Assembly: GCA_907163345.1 (NCBI GenBank)
Contig: CAJQUN010000333.1
Coordinates: 558,001 to 622,000, forward strand
Length of the DNA: 64,000 bases
Source of the DNA: Haberlea rhodopensis
Taxonomy: Eukaryota; Streptophyta; Magnoliopsida; Lamiales; Gesneriaceae
Direction of reading: 5' to 3'
Below are positions 24,158 to 36,875 of the stretch, one piece after another (positions within the stretch are counted from its first letter, which is position 1; each line of letters opens with the position of its first letter). The position numbers and the translations under genes were made by a program. Below the pieces are notes generated by a model. The model saw only the letters and a program-made list of their open reading frames with translations. It was not told where the DNA came from and did not search any database.

Positions 24158-27100
24158 TGGTGTCAGAGCCTATGTTTATTCTAGAAATACTATAATAACA
24201 TCTTGAATATTAATTTGTAACCTATACGGAGGAGACGATTCAAGAAAATTATGGACCCGGACGAAAATGTTCGAAATGCCATTCATACAGGTGGTACTTC
24301 CAAAAATTGGAAGCACTAAATCAGAAGCATATGACAGAATCTCAACGCTTCAACCATAGATGGAAACTATTACGAGGAACATGATTATGCATACCCGTCA
24401 TAAACCATTACAAGAAACTCGAAATGATGGCTAAGAGACTCCATCAATGAACCTCAAACTACAGTTCGAGTTCGCGGAACTTCGGGAAGACGGTCATTCT
24501 GAACATGAAGATGTGGTTCCAGCCTCCAATGATCCAACAGGGTCTTGACCAGATGATTAGGATGGGAGAACCAACCTTTCGACAAATCGAACCAGATTCT
24601 TCTAAGATATCCCAAGAACTTATAGAAATCCAGAAGACAAGTGCAGCGTTATGGCTACCTACAATACCATGTCCCTGCACAGATCCATCGGATTCAGAGT
24701 CAGATGAAGATTATGATTAAACATCAGGATGAAATTTTTGAAAACATTCAAGATGTTCAAACCCGAATTAAGGAGTTGGAGTCGAGACCAAGTCCGACAG
24801 GAAGAATGAACGGATGATGGTTACCACCGTCCTATGGAACAAAACCCCTTTTACATCAAAAGGGAAAGCGGAGGAGGTCGAAGACCTATGACGGAGACTG
24901 AAAAAATGATTGCAGTCCTACGAGGAGAGCCCATACTTCCCACAAAGTAATGGAAAGAATCAACCTGGAAGATCTGCGTGATCTTGCTGATTCGTTTGCG
25001 GGATTAAATCGTAGAATTTAAGACGACAGAGCTTGTAATAAGACCTCCACCACAAGAGAGTTTTGAGTCACACAATCCACTCGAAGGTGATCAAAGTATG
25101 CCGCACATGGAAGATTTCACCTCAGCAACTTTGGATCCACCAGTTGGAACAAGGAACCGTTCTCGCAGGACAGATATACATCAAACGCCTTATGGGAAAT
25201 CTCAATTAGATCCAATCCATCCATATGGACTTATACTCAACATAGATATCCTGGATTTCAAAAACAGAGAAGTTCTTATTGATGAATAGACTTCAACAAT
25301 GAGTATAACAACACTTGATCTAAGTAAAGAATTATTCATTTTACTTCTTAAAATGAGTCTGGAATGATCAGTAAAGATTGCCTGGGATATGGGGGACCCA
25401 AGTACCAAAGAAGAAGTTTTAGCCGGAGAGTCCCTAAAAGAAATTTTGGACAAGATGGTAAAATTCTTTAAAATCTGTTTTATTAGAGTAATCTACTTCG
25501 AGGGAATGGAGGAAGTGAACACTAAAAAATATAGACAAGCTCTAATTAGCCTGAAACTACATGATATCTGTTATGTAGACGAGTACATCAAACTCTTTAC
25601 AGAGTATAGATAGAAGGCAAAAATAGAAGAAAATGATGCAACAGAACTGTTCTTTGCCAAAATACCGAGCCCATGTAGAGAAATGTTATCCATGAATATA
25701 CACCTCATACAATCGAAACGGTGTCCAGGAGAACGTCATTTCTTAAGGTGAAGCTCGCGGAGTGGTGCTACCAAGCAAAACTCCAAAAGAATTAAAAGAA
25801 GTTTAGAGGAATCAACAAAACAGCTCATATTTGTTGTACGAAGAATGATATCCCCACAGTCATTGGGAACTATCCCCAAAGGCGAAAGATGAAGAAACAC
25901 AGAGCTCATCCTTATGCCCACGGAAGTAGTTCAAGAAGAAGCCGGTCTTCATGGTGACGTAGAAAGTTCTAGCCATTAGTTTTTGCAGCAAGCGTGGTGG
26001 TGAAGGAAAACTTTGACTCCCAAAGATGAAGGATCAGCGAAATTTGGAGAAGCAATCCTTCAATCCGACAACAATGTCCTAGTGAAAAGGATTCTCAAAC
26101 TTCTGAGTGGTTCCACAAACTGAAGCTACCCTCGAAGAGCAAACTACTCTAGAGGATATGAAAAGGAAAATTTAGAAGAACTATAACGAGGATCAACTGG
26201 CATGGTGGAACAAGAATGAGCTCATAGCTACTTTAAAGGTGAAAGCCGGAAAAGAAAATGAGTTCGTCAGATTCAGACCAATCCCCATGAATATGGAAGA
26301 TCGGATGGATACGTAGATAATACTTAAGGAACATCTGGACCTTAAGTTAATCTCAGCAGGTGTTTCTCCATATAGCAGTCCATGATTCCTTGTCCGGAAT
26401 CACGAAGAAATCAAAAGAGGAAAGCCAAGATTAGTAATCAACTACAAAGGAATCAACGACATTTTGGATTTCGACGGATATTTTATCCCAAGCAGAGAAC
26501 ATCTGGTTAATAGCATCAAGAATGCCAAAGTGTTTTCTAAGTTCGATTGTAAGTCTGGATTTTACCAGATTAAGATGAAGGAAGCTAGCAGAAAGTTAAC
26601 AGCATTCTCCACACCACAAGGACATTATATCTGGAATGTCATGCCAATGGGAATGCAAAGCTCCCAAGATATTCCAAAGGAAGATGGATAATCTTTTCAA
26701 AGATTACTTCTACTTTATGTTCGTCTATATTGACGGCATTCTTATTGCATCAAGAAACATGAAAGAACATCTTAAACATTTGAAAATCTTTTCAGATGTT
26801 TGTTACAATGAAGGACTAGTGCTCTCTGAAAGGAAGGCAGTTATTGCTACAAGACAGATCAAATTCCTTGGAATTGATATCGACGAATCTGGAATAATGT
26901 TGTAGAATCATATTGTCGAAAAGGTGCAATGATATCTGGATGACCTCAAGGATCTAAAACAACTTCAGAATTTTCTGGGAGTTGTTAATTTTGCTGGGAT
27001 GTTCATCAATAACCTATTAAATCACAGGAAGGTGTTCAGTCAATTACTCAAAAAAGATGTTAAGTTTGAATGGAATGAAGATCACAGACAAGCTGTCAAA

Positions 27101-27400
27101 CATCCGAAAGAAGTTTGCAGGCAGCTACAAAAGCTTGTAATTCCTAACGACGAGGATGAACTGGTATTATACACCGATGCCAGTAATCATTGGTGGGCGG
27201 TAGTACTTATGAAAGCCACACCAGATGGAGAAGTGCCATGCAGATATTGTAGCGGTCTATTTGACAGCAGCGAAGTTATCAGATGGCACATCAACGAGAA
27301 AGGGTTCTTTGCAGTTTGAAAGGCTTCTAAAAAATGGCTATTATTTTTACTCGCTAAGAAATTTATCTTGATAATAGATAATACAATTGTGTATTTCATA
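24158..27400 (+). mobile_element. Endogenous pararetrovirus (Caulimoviridae) remnant
   Basis: Decayed, integrated plant DNA-virus copy. A tRNA-Met primer-site-like TGGTGTCAGAGCC is at 24158-24170. Coat-protein-region similarity appears at about 25090-25800 (EVLIDE, GGPSTKEEVLAGESL, YRQALISLKLHDICY). Reverse transcriptase follows at about 26280-26900 (RLVINYKGIND, FSKFDCKSGFYQIKM, VYIDGIL where VYVDDIL is expected). RNase H is at about 27060-27330 (WNEDHRQA, LYTDASNHWW, HINEKGFFAV). The movement-protein region is unrecognisable and the frames are broken by many stops and shifts. The RT-RNase H order and motifs favour a caulimovirid over Ty3-gypsy, as does the absence of integrase. The genus is not assigned. 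It cannot encode a working polyprotein. Confidence 0.82.
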
Positions 27401-28855
27401 TGTGTGAATTAAGTGTTGTTTATTATGATTCAAATTGAGAGACAAGATTGATTTTAGGGTATAGGAGACATATAGATGTATCACTAATACCTGCAATTGT
27501 GTATTTCATATGAAAGTTCAAATTTCAAATTAGGTGAATTGACTATAGATCCTCTCTAGTTTAATAACGAATTTTATCACTATAGTTCATCACATGCTAT
27601 ATATTTTTATATCAAATCATAGAGAATGTAGTAATTTTTCCGAAATTTATTGCAACTAGAAGGAGTGATATTATAATACAACCATCTCTTATTGCTCAAA
27701 TTAAAGGTCAAAAGTCAAATAATATTTTTTAACAGCTGTAATTTTTCCTAGAATCTTGAGAAACCTAGTTGGTGCCATACAACCTAGGTAGAAAGTGAAG
27801 ATCCAGAAAAATACTAACGTAGCTCGTGAACCTTGGACTACTTCCTTTTAGGAGGATAAAGAGTTATATGTCCATTCAAAATGTTGTTTTATATTCAACA
27901 AATACCACGTTTAGCATTATCCAGAAACATCCCGACATCTCCAACATGTTTGTTACATGTGCTCAAGCTACCGTTGCCGGTTAAGTCATGGAAGAAGAAA
28001 CAATTCAAGCTAGAAGCATTCACCTGGCACGACTCTTAATAGTGGGAGTGTTGTCGAAACATTTGCGAATATAAAACTAGAAAACAACTTGATACCTCTA
28101 AAATAATCGTTCCACATGTTAAACGTCATCCTATATATCCATTTTTGTTTAGAGAAAGAGAACACATCGACATAGGCGTCCTCTCTAACCTATTTGTTCA
28201 TGTTTTCAGGCAAGACGCCATCGGGGAAGGAGAGAAATTGGACGATATTTTGGAGCATGAGAACTGTTTTGAACTTAAATACGATTATAACACCGATAAG
28301 AATAACTCAAAGTCGTAAACTTGATTGATTTTTTTACTATAATAAAAAATCGTGATAAATTGTTACAAGTCATAAACAGTTTCGAACTGTTGAATCAAAA
28401 GATTCGTTTGCACGTAAAGTCACAGTATCGATGACAGTCCTGAATACACCGGTCCACATGTTCTACAAGTGACTTGTCTTTTATGTGAGTTCTATACTTC
28501 TATCTCATTCATTTTTTTGTAAAATCAATTCCTAACTGAAGCAATAAAATAAAAACTAAGCAAAAGCACAAACAGATGCTGTAAACAAAGAGTAATATTA
28601 GTATGTTCTAAATTCTTTAAAAAAGTCACACTTCGGATTCTCAGATTCTTTCTTACCAGCAACATATTCCTAGCTATGATTTTAGCTATACCCCAACGTT
28701 TAGCACCAGAGGGTCTCATAAACCAAAGATCCCAACACACAATGACATCTTTGATCGACCCGTGCTTCCTTATGTACACGAAACTTTGAACCAACAAACT
28801 GGACGCCGACGAAAACAAGTACTCGCAAGAGCTCGACAAAACGAAAAAGCATCAT
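27401..28855. other. Intergenic, between viral remnant and WRKY gene
   Basis: AT-rich. No gene is supported. The 3' part is the downstream flank, probably 3' UTR, of the WRKY gene on the minus strand. Confidence 0.5.
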
Positions 28856-30583
28856 TCATGTGTTAGCTGATTGTGAAGGCAATCTCGGGTGGTTATGCTC
28901 CCCTTCGTAAGTCACAATGAGCATAGTGGGATCTTCCAAGCATCTCTCCACATGTTTCCGCGCTGGACAGCCTCTCATGCTACTGCATTTGTAGTATCCC
29001 CTGCACCCATTAAGAACAAGATTAACACAACAATAAAATTCTATGACAATTATCTAACCTGTGTTTTATGCTATCCACAAGTTTCTCAAAATACAAAATC
29101 ATTAGTCTTATACAACACAAAAGAATTCAGAATTATGAGGGCTAGATTTTGATCCACCGGTGCCAAATAATGAAATGCAGAGCAAATTACTCCTCAGCGA
29201 ACTAAATGAGATTGATAGGACTGAATTTACCGAGAATCAAACACAAGAGCGGTAACATTAGATTTATTTGATTGCTGTGGATTTAATAAAGTTCCGTCAT
29301 AATGACACATAAGTCTACTCTCTTACCATTCAACATGTCAAATAGAAGAAAGAAAACACAATCCTTCATGTAAACCATATTCACTTCGCAAGTATAAACT
29401 GAATACCAAACAGAGTTTCAGAAAATGTATAGATATTTTATATGAGAGAGCACGAGGCAAAAAAACTAAAGTATTGCATGCCATCAGTTGAAGCCATACC
29501 GGGGGTAAGGAGAGCCTTTGATTGGTTTTTGACCATATTTCCTCCAGGAGTACTCATCAGTGGGAATATCAGCCAACTTGTTACTAATAGCAGGTACTTT
29601 GATAGACCTCTTTACCCTATGCTTCCTATTCAAAATGCATCAAATGTAAATCAGAACAACTCCAAGAAATAGATGGCAAATCCATGCCATACATAGGTGT
29701 AACCAATCATCTCAGTGACAAATAAGTTCATTTCTCAAGCCTAAAAATCCTGAGCTCGAGTCACAGTTTTGATTCTAAGAGTCAAAAGAACAAGCCGTAT
29801 TAAGGAAAAGTAAAAATCAAGAAGCTAAAACAAGTACCTCTTCTTAGAACAATGGCACCTACCACTGCCACCACATTTCGAACTTCCACCTTCTCCCCTT
29901 CCAGAGCACCTTTTCTTGTGATGGAAGAAGCTCTGATCTGCAGACCTAGCCGCCCCGATCAAACCGAAGGAGCTTCCATTCTCATTAGCAACACTCCCAT
30001 CCATACTCAAAGAAGAGATGAAGGACCTAGTTGATGACATAGTGGAAGTGAAGGTAGAGTTATCAAAATTCAAGCTGACACCACTATTGCTGAGCCTATA
30101 CATCATTTCAGGTTGATGTTTCAATTGCTGCTGCTGAAGTTGAAACCTTTGTTGCTGCTGCTGATGGAGAAAATGGTAGTTCGGTAATGGCGTTTGTTGG
30201 GTTAATTGAAGTAGATTTTTGCCATTTGAACTAAATTCAAGAGAAGGGATTCCTAAAGTGAGGCCATTTTTCACATTGGACGGGATTTCTTGAACAGAAT
30301 TGTTTGGTTGAAGGGGTTTGGGCTGCTGATCATCTGATCTACAGATGGGATTTTCCAAGAAAATATTGAGGGGTAAGGGAGCTTGAATTTTCTTGAGTTT
30401 CCTCACTCTAGCATGGCCACAACTAGAATTAAGAAGAGAGACAACTTTCTTGAATTTGCACACAGCATCTCCAGTCTGTTCTACTAAATTTCTACACAGA
30501 TTATGATCTTGAGGCTGAAATAACAGATTAATCACTCTATGGCAACTTTCAACTGCTGCAGTATTTTCCTTCTCAATCTCCAT
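28856..30583 (-). CDS. WRKY transcription factor, group IId, three exons
   Basis: Nuclear DNA-binding regulator recognising W-boxes. Exon 1 is 29838-30583, exon 2 is 29500-29625 and exon 3 is 28856-29000. All introns are GT...AG and both junctions are phase 2, giving 338 residues. Residues 40-64 form the group IId C-motif (KFKKVVSLL...GHARVRKLK), a calmodulin-binding element whose usual HARF reads HARV here. A Gln-rich stretch is at 141-153. A Cys-rich zinc cluster (CSGRGEGGSSKCGGSGRCHC) is at 226-245, directly followed by basic KKRKHRVKR. WRKYGQK is at 276-282, with zinc ligands C296, C302, H326 and H328 (C-X5-C-X23-HXH). Intron 2 splits the domain after Pro-Arg, the standard R-type position. 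It resembles the WRKY7/11/15/17/21/39/74 clade. All motifs are intact, so it is likely functional. Confidence 0.96.
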
Positions 30584-32635
30584 CTCACTCTCCTCAAATT
30601 AACCGCAGAAACGAATAAGTTAATCAAAACAAAATCCTAATTCCCAAACCAGACACACCAGATTCTAGTCAGTAGAAAAGGACGAGAAAAGGGGATTTGA
30701 AGGGGGGGAAAGAAGGGTCCAAATCTACTGATTCAACAGATCTTCAACCACCCCATATGAGACAAATTAAAACCTAACCCATTCTTGGCAAACACTAACC
30801 ACACCAGATTAGCAAATACACACACGCACAAAGATTCATTTTGGATTATACAAGCCTAAAATAAATCAAGAACAACAAAACCCAATTAGAGTAAAATGCT
30901 AAACAAGAAGCAGAAGGGTCAAGATAAGGGACCAAAAACAATTAAAGAATGGTACTTTAATTGGATTTCTGAAGAAAAATGGTCAAACTCTAGATTCTTT
31001 CAATGCCCATAAGATTTATTTGACGGTGCTTTGAAGGGCAGTATAGCCATTGAATTGGTATATCTAAATAATCTAATAATTGGGGTTATTCAAAGGATAG
31101 TGTTCTAAAAGAAGAGCAAATTGAAACGAAAGGTGTGAAAGAGAACTTTGCTTTACAAAGCCTGAAAATTGACAGAACCCTATAAAACAATATATTACAA
31201 AATGCAATCTTTGAACTTTGAAGACATTTATTTATTATAATATAATCATCAGAAACATAAATAGGTACATAGAAAATGCTGTACCTAGTGGTATTATGTG
31301 GAGGCGCATTATTAAAAATAAACCTGCGCACCAAGGGGGAAGCAGGGAGCTAAATCGCCGTCTGCGGGAACAGATTTCAAAACATGGGGTCCACTTGGGA
31401 AGTTGCAAATTGTATACTATTATATATATAATATTTTATGATTCAAATAAATAAATTATAGTAAATAGAAAAACGAAGAATTGTTGTTTTAAATAATTTC
31501 AAAAATTATTTTAGGAAATATATAGTTTAGATAATATATGAGTTTTAAAATGCTTCAACAAAATAAATGAGACAAATCTATGATGAGAATAATTATCTGT
31601 CAATTAATTAATCTATGATGATATTTTGTCAATATAAAATATAAAAATAATTAAATAGTAATAATTAATATATAGAAATGACATAAAGATTTTGAATTAC
31701 AACAAATTTGTTTGGTACTTTGCCAATGCAACAGTTTGTGGCTTGTCCTTTTGCTTTGAAGAGCATCTAATACGTGTTGCTTTTTTCCCCCTCAATCGTA
31801 ATAAATACTTTACACCTAAAACAATATAAATAAATAATAAACAATACTATTTTGAGACAATAATCTTACTCGGCTATATCACAATCATTACAATGGTACT
31901 TTTTCCCCCGGCTAGTTTGACAAAGGATGTAATTTTTCTTAAAAGAAACTAAATATAAAACATAAAATTTAAACAAATCTATCCACACAAAAAAAAAAAA
32001 CAGAAAATATATTATTTTTAGCTAGATATTATTTCATTAAAATATATTTTTAGCTAAATATTATTTAAATGTTCCGATACCTCTACCTGAACCAACAATT
32101 TTATACGTGTACATTGTTATAAATAATTTACAAATTGTAAAATATTTATTCGTACCTTTGTTTTGTTTGGTATCAAAATGATCACATATCTTGCTTCTTT
32201 TAGCAGGAGTCGTGGCTCTACTAGCTACGGTAATAGCTTCAGTTGACTCGACTTGTTGTCTCTGATGAGAACCGAAAGTTCTACAAATTGTTCAGGTTCT
32301 TGATGTTCAATGTTTATAAGTGCACCAACAGCATCAAAGTCGGTAAAAAATCAAATTCTTGATTTCATTCAGGAATTGGTAGAGACAAATCATTGACGAG
32401 AAAGTGAGTTCTTGACGACCACGACAGTTAGATGAAAATGTCATAATAATAATAATATATCGAAATTAAATAAAAGTAATGAATAATTTAGAAAAAAATA
32501 TTGTATTTAATATGAGAGCAAATTTGATAGAATTTATATAATTGATGAAATTTTAGAGATTTATACATGATTATTGCGAGAAAGAATGAAAATTGAGAGA
32601 GTATTGTAGAATGAAGATTGAATAGTGAATTTAGG
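30584..32635. other. WRKY upstream region and AT-rich DNA
   Basis: Contains the 5' leader and promoter region of the minus-strand WRKY gene (to about 31.4 kb), then AT-rich DNA without a supported gene. Confidence 0.5.
30981..30986 (-). promoter_or_regulatory. W-box upstream of the WRKY gene
   Basis: TTGACC on the minus strand, about 400 bp upstream of the start codon. WRKY genes are often auto- or cross-regulated through such sites. Function here is inferred. Confidence 0.35.
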
Positions 32636-32888
32636 TTCAAATCAACCTACATTTAAATTATTTTTTCAAAAACATTTAAAATACTTTTTTGGCTGCCGTT
32701 GGACTTTCAGCCAAATCCTCTAAGACAACACTTTTAATATTGGCCAACGACTAAATATTTATTCAAATCAACCTATATTTAAAATACTTAAAAAAAATTA
32801 AAATATTTTTTTGGCTGCCGTTGGACTTTCAGCCAAATCCTCAAAGATAAGCCGTTGGCGATTTTAATATTGGCAAATGACTAAATGT
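32636..32888. repeat. Tandem duplication, about 125 bp unit
   Basis: Two copies of a unit starting TTCAAATCAACCTA and containing GGCTGCCGTTGGACTTTCAG, at about 32637 and 32762. They differ by substitutions and small indels. The unit lies beside the hAT remnant and may belong to another hAT-type element (CGGTTCTGAA-type words follow). Confidence 0.85.
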
Positions 32889-33121
32889 TTATTTATTTAT
32901 TTTTATGTTATTTTCAATAGTTCCGGTTCTGAATCAGTTCTATGACAATCCAGTTCGATAAGCATCTGTAAACACAAGGGCGTAACATGATTCTAATCAA
33001 TCCGGTACCAACGGGTATCATACTCCCCAAAACAACATTCTCTCTCTTTCTAAAAGATAAGACTCAATAAAATTAGGGTGATTTTAATCATTTATGTAAA
33101 TCAAGTTCAACTACATATACA

Positions 33122-34100
33122 CAGTGGCGTACATATGATTTCCACTAAGGGGGGCAAAAATTATAAGAAATAAAATACGATAAAACATTCAAAAGCAAAC
33201 AATAACTTCTCAAAAACTAATTTACAATTGACCAGATGGTTCGTCATATTTTGGAACTTATGAATGATAGTTTCATTAGATATACGGCTACATATTTATA
33301 TACTCGATATAAACCACCAAATTATCATTCATTCATTCATCACCCATTCAGTTGCGTAGCCAATTCTTCACGATATTCATAGCAAAGAATGTTCTTTCCA
33401 CCGTAGCAGTTGCAACCGACAAAATCAATACTAAAATTATAAGGTTGTAGATCAATGTGTATGTCACATCTATTCTAATTTCAACCATTCTTGGAGATAT
33501 ATTAGTGAGCCCTTTTACATTCGAAGTATCAATATTTAAACGAATATCCATAACAAAATTCTCGAGTTAGTCCGACAATGCCAAAAGCTCGGTATCTTGA
33601 AAATCATTTTGTATAAAATTTTGCTAATCAAACTAATTTCTGCTTGTCAAAAGTTTCAAAAGAGTTGAATGAATTCAAACAAGTAACACAAAGCAGCAAT
33701 TCGGTATTTACCTCATTGAATCGACTATTTAACTCAAACAATTGCATATTTATGATGGTATTAAAAACCTCCACATGATTGCAGTGCTAGTTTGGCATCT
33801 CTTCAACTCTTCGTCTTGGTCTTTTCCACCAACATATACATCATTCATATCAGGCACCTCAATTTCATGATTTACACAAAAAAATGAGAGGCATCCTCTA
33901 CCAAATAAGTCCATCCACCATTTCTCACTACTTGAAGTCTTCTATTAGAAACATCTACTAGAGTCATAACATTCACGATACATTGATAAATGCTTGAGAC
34001 AAACCGTTTGTTATTCCTAATTCTAGGTCGTTTGCCTGGATCGGAAGAAGTTCTGGCAAGTCAGAATTTTCATGAATTATTTGGTTGCTCCTTAAAACTT
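33122..34100 (-). pseudogene. hAT transposase pseudogene (DUF4371/TTF type)
   Basis: Minus-strand remnant of a large hAT transposase. The C-terminal dimerisation region is clear at about 33350-33440 (LSVATATVERTFFAMNIVKN; LPVATATVERSFSAMN is usual). Upstream pieces at about 33590-33900 include EVPDMNDVYV, EVFNTI-type and FNEVNTELLLC-like segments in shifting frames with stops. The plus-strand edge at 33122 reads CAGTGGCGTACATATGATTT and continues into GGGGGGC, a typical hAT element end. The matching end and target duplication were not found. It is dead. Confidence 0.8.
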
Positions 34101-34622
34101 TGAAACGAAGCAAAGTCTACTGGAGTTTCAAATAATTATACATTACTTTCAAGACTTACATCAGGAAAATGTGATTTTTTATAAACTTTTTTATAATACT
34201 TCATAGTGGGAAACTTCTTTTCTACGTGCTGCACATTACAAAGAATCATCACCCATCTTCAACAAAATCACATGATCATAGAATTCAATTATAAAAGCGA
34301 TTGAGAATGAAGAAACTTGCCATCAATATTGCAAACGATTCAGCAATTACAATGTCACCGACTCACCATCAATTAGTACTTGCACCTGTCCTACAGGTTA
34401 AGCTTCAAAAACTCTACAATTATTTCACATGGTGTTATGTTTTCTATCTTTCTAAATCCAGAAACTCAAAGATTATATCAAAGATTTTGGCATATCTATT
34501 TGACTCTGATTCAGTACATGCGTGAACTCTTCTTCAAAATGATTTTGTTCCTTTTCTTGGCAAAGTAATATGAAATATTATCTCTATATATTAATCACTA
34601 TTCTTGAATCAAAATCACCATG

Positions 34623-35257
34623 TGACTCTTCGAACACCAGATTGTAAAATGCACAGCAGAATCAAAAACCAACAAGAAGTAATGCAGGCTAATAAATTGG
34701 AATCAAAACAGAAAAGAAAATGACAAACGATTTACGTGGTTCGGCCAAATCAATGCCTACTTCCACGGAAATTATATTATTGAAGATTCAGAAATATCAT
34801 ATACAACACAATACTTTCAGAAACTAAATTCATCAAGATTCATTCATATGCCTTCCAATGAACCTTCCTTGAATTTTCTACAATTTCCCTCCTTGTATTG
34901 TCTCTCACGTATCTCTTGATATGCAACTTCATAGCCAAATTGTTCTGTGGAATTTTTCGATCAATATTCACGCACCCTCTTTCTTGAGCCCTCTGCCTGT
35001 GTATTTATATACGTAGACCAGCTCTCCCTTGTGCAACAAATATCTCACTTTTGTAATTGACATTCAATTTTCAACTCCACTTGCCAACATTCTTTTTTTA
35101 TCCGTTGGTTCCCACTTGCAAAACCACTAATATCTTTAATAAATTCCAAGTTAACAAGTGGTTTCAGAATTAATTCAGAAAGAATCTTTTCATAAGTTGC
35201 ATACTCCCACAACACGAGGACTACTGGACTTGAATGTGCTGACAATAATTCTCACAC
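34623..35257. mobile_element. Probable solo LTR, 635 bp
   Basis: Starts TGACTCTTCG and ends TTCTCACA, flanked by CATG on both sides (34619-34622 and 35258-35261). It contains the phrase TTTACGTGGTTCGGCC common in plant copia LTRs read antisense, and a TATTTATATACG motif. The target repeat is only 4 bp, so the ends could be off by a base or two. Confidence 0.5.
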
Positions 35258-36172
35258 ATGGCTTGCAGAATATCTCATCAAATTAACATAGCGTTGCACA
35301 ATTTTCATGCTATCAATTTTGCTGGGTCCAAAGATAAGAGTCAAAAAAACCTGGAGATTTTTGTTCTCCTTTGAGCAAGTTAATTACAATGTAAGCATAA
35401 TCCAATCATGTTAATCAAATACAAAAAAAAAAACAATCTTGGGCTCATGAGAAATTATCTAAGAAATGGAGAATCAATCTAAAAGGGTAAGAAATTTAGA
35501 CCTTTCAATTTTAGAGCAATCCGCACGCGACAAGAACAAGAGCTCCATCAGTGAGAGTAAAGCACCAGGGTTTTGGAGAGGCGAGTAATTGGGTATTTGT
35601 GTTATGGGTATTTTAAACTTTTAGTAAATATACAAGTATATTGTAGCGGAATACCTTTTGGCTATCCCATTCAAATTTATCAATGAATTGATGTATTGAT
35701 AAATTTGAGTATTTGATCCAACACTTAAATATTACTTAATAGCCAAGAATTATTCACCGAGACGTTGTCGAAGCTTCTACTCGCTCTTTGTCCTATCATC
35801 GCTTCAAGTAGTCTCATATCCTTCCTCAGAACATTGAAGTGAACTCTGAGTACTTTATTGAACTCTTTGTACATGTTCTGTACCTATAGGCGGATTTCAA
35901 TTAGCTGCAGCCCAGCTGCCTCATCTTGACCTTATGGACTGTGGTCCATCCTGAAAAACCTACCACCGTAGAGGAAAGTGATAGTGAATTACAGAAAACA
36001 CCTGACAGCAAGTTGCACCTTATGTACCAAAAGCTTATTATCAAGCATAGCCAGTTGAAGAAACTAAGCGTCTCTGGTTGTTCTGGCTTGGACGTGAGTT
36101 TGTATCGTCAAAAACTTTCCATCAGTTTTTGTTTCTTGATGAATTTTTGTTTTTTGCTGCAGGCCTTGTACT

Positions 36173-36740
36173 TAGAGCTGTCAGAACGGGCCAGCCCAAC
36201 CCAAACGGGCTGGCCCGCCCAACCCGCGGCCCAAACGAGCCCAACCCGTTTGGGCCCACCTCCAGGCGGGTTGGGAAAACCTCAACCCAACCCGACCCGA
36301 AGCGGGGCGCGGGTTGGGGCGGGCTGGCCCGCCGAAATATTTTTTTTTAATTAAACATTTTTTTTTAAAAAAGAATTTTTAAAATTTTTTTTTTTAAAAG
36401 AAAGTTCAAAAAAATATTTCCAACTAAACTTGCCGAACCTGGAAATGATGCTAGAAGAATACTGAAAGCAAGACCAAGTGAAAAATATATAGTAGATCGA
36501 ATGCTTCAATGTGATATTGAGTATTTATCTATGAATTGAGCCTAAAAAAATAAATAACAATTTTTTTTTAAAAAAAAAAATGGGGCCAACCCGCGGGTTA
36601 GCCAGCCAAAACCCTAGTCTGTTTGGGCCAGCCCGTATAAGCTCGCCTACTGGCGGGCCTTAAAAATACTGGCCCAACCCGCATATTTGGCGGGTTGGGT
36701 TGGGCCAGGCCCGCGAGCCTGGCCCATTTTGACAGTTCTA
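36173..36740. mobile_element. hAT MITE, 568 bp, with perfect 8-bp target duplication
   Basis: Terminal inverted repeats are TAGAGCTGTCAGAACGGGCC (left) and TAGAACTGTCAAAATGGGCC (right, read inverted). CTTGTACT flanks both sides (36165-36172 and 36741-36748). The interior is rich in AACCCGC/GCGGGTT words around a poly(A/T) core, with no transposase. It interrupts the codons for ALYLNCP of the LRR gene. Removing it with one target copy restores that segment's reading. Confidence 0.95.
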
Positions 36741-36765
36741 CTTGTACTTGAATTGTCCTCACCTT

Positions 36766-36875
36766 AGGGTTCGTTTGGATTAAGTGATCGATTTAGAAAT
36801 TTTTAGACAATTTATTTATCTCATGTTTATATAAAAAAAATTTATCCCATCATATTTATTACGTTCTAATCTCAC
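36766..36875. repeat. Short MITE-like filler
   Basis: Begins GGGTTCGTTTGGATTAAGTG, a phrase typical of small plant MITEs. It lies between the broken LRR exon and the start of the duplicated retrotransposon block. Its second end is not defined. Confidence 0.35.

Noticed and set aside
24505..24720. 71-codon open frame at the left of the viral remnant
   Set aside because: It is one of many short open pieces in a decayed polyprotein region, not a separate gene.
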